A stretch of 7,734 bases of DNA from an uncultured Mediterranea sp. (GTDB lineage: Bacteria; Bacteroidota; Bacteroidia; Bacteroidales; Bacteroidaceae). The translations under genes were made by a program, and so were the position numbers. The notes beneath the pieces were generated by a model. The model saw only the letters and a program-made list of their open reading frames with translations. It searched no databases and was not told where the DNA came from. Positions within the stretch are counted from its first letter, which is position 1; each line of letters opens with the position of its first letter. Shown here piece after piece: positions 7,484 through 7,734 of this stretch. The stretch spans positions 1 through 7,734 of the forward strand of contig CAMGAL010000093.1 in the NCBI GenBank assembly GCA_946007445.1. Reading direction: 5' to 3'.

Positions 7484-7540
7484 CATTTGCCGTATTTAAT
7501 ACTCTGTCAGGGCTACGGACAGCACGGGTGGAGGAGCGGG

Positions 7541-7734
7541 TCAGCTGTTCAGCTCTTTCACCTTCTTGCGATACTGTGCCGGTGTCATGCCGGTACGGCT
7601 CTGAAACTGGGTGTTGAAGGTAGTCTGCGAATTGAAGCCCAGGTCTTGGCAGATGAGCCGCAGGGCACGCTGGTTGGTGGGGTCATCCAGACGGCGTATG
7701 GCCTCATTGATGCGCAGGTCGTTGATGTATTGGG
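7541..7734 (-). CDS. AraC-family transcriptional regulator, C-terminal 63 residues (5' end outside window)
   Basis: Only the end of the protein is visible, starting QYINDLRINEAIRRLDDPTN and ending in TGA at 7543-7541. It contains the second helix-turn-helix of an AraC/XylS DNA-binding domain: GFNSQTTFNTQFQSRTGMTP followed by AQYRKK, the family signature in which an aromatic-rich helix precedes the G-x-(T/S)-P-x-x-(Y/F)-R ending. The sensor part is outside the window, so it may be a one-component soluble regulator, a membrane-anchored AraC protein, or the output end of a hybrid two-component system. The gene points the same way as the importer operon, with 165 bp between its stop and the SusC-like ATG, and probably controls it. 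No convincing intrinsic terminator follows the stop: only a 5-bp stem CTGTC/GACAG without a T-run. Confidence 0.93.
   Translation of the reverse strand, partial: QYINDLRINEAIRRLDDPTNQRALRLICQDLGFNSQTTFNTQFQSRTGMTPAQYRKKVKELNS

Noticed and set aside
7376..7486. An upstream ATG at 7486 extending the SusC-like protein by 37 residues.
   Set aside because: The extension has no signal-peptide character, would place the real signal peptide internally, and covers the candidate promoter. The ATG at 7375 gives a standard signal peptide.
7495..7505. Short palindrome GTATT-A-AATAC between the AraC-type stop and the larger inverted repeat.
   Set aside because: Five-base AT-rich arms are expected by chance in an intergenic region, and it has no clear relation to the promoter boxes.
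7502..7520. Possible terminator after the AraC-type gene (sense stem CTGTC/GACAG with a 9-nt loop).
   Set aside because: The stem has only five pairs and no T-run follows, so it does not meet the standard for an intrinsic terminator.

Overview
The window reads almost entirely on the minus strand and looks like a nutrient-uptake locus from a GC-rich member of the Bacteroidales. The phylum call rests on the adjacent SusC/SusD pair, the Bacteroidetes-type promoter boxes (TTTG near -33, TAnnTTTG near -7), the lack of clear Shine-Dalgarno sequences and the lipoprotein signals. The coding sequence looks richer in GC than typical Bacteroides. A high-GC lineage such as Alistipes, Mediterranea or a GC-rich Prevotellaceae would fit, but genus cannot be fixed by eye.

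Layout in transcription order (right to left). The last 63 codons of an AraC-type regulator end at 7541. A 165-bp intergenic region (7376-7540) follows. It carries a candidate promoter and, just upstream of its -33 box, a 36-bp inverted repeat overlapping a 21-bp-spaced direct repeat: a plausible operator. Next come a SusC/RagA-family TonB-dependent outer-membrane transporter (7375-4067), a SusD/RagB-family surface lipoprotein (4039-2633) and a TlpA-like thioredoxin-fold lipoprotein (2617-1493). Their gaps are only 27 and 15 bp, so they are probably one transcript. After 104 bp with a weak candidate promoter lies a DsbD-type protein (1388 to beyond the left edge), cut off before its C-terminal thioredoxin domain.

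How they may work together (inference). SusC and SusD would form the lid-and-barrel importer in the outer membrane. The TlpA-like lipoprotein, with an intact CxxC motif, would handle thiols or disulfides in the cell envelope. DsbD would bring reducing power from cytoplasmic thioredoxin across the inner membrane to such a partner. The mature SusD-like protein has seven cysteines besides its lipidated one, which makes a redox link to binding or folding worth testing. No glycoside hydrolase, peptidase, sulfatase or SusE/F-like gene is visible, so the substrate is unknown.

No RNA genes, insertion sequences, CRISPR arrays or convincing intrinsic terminators were seen.
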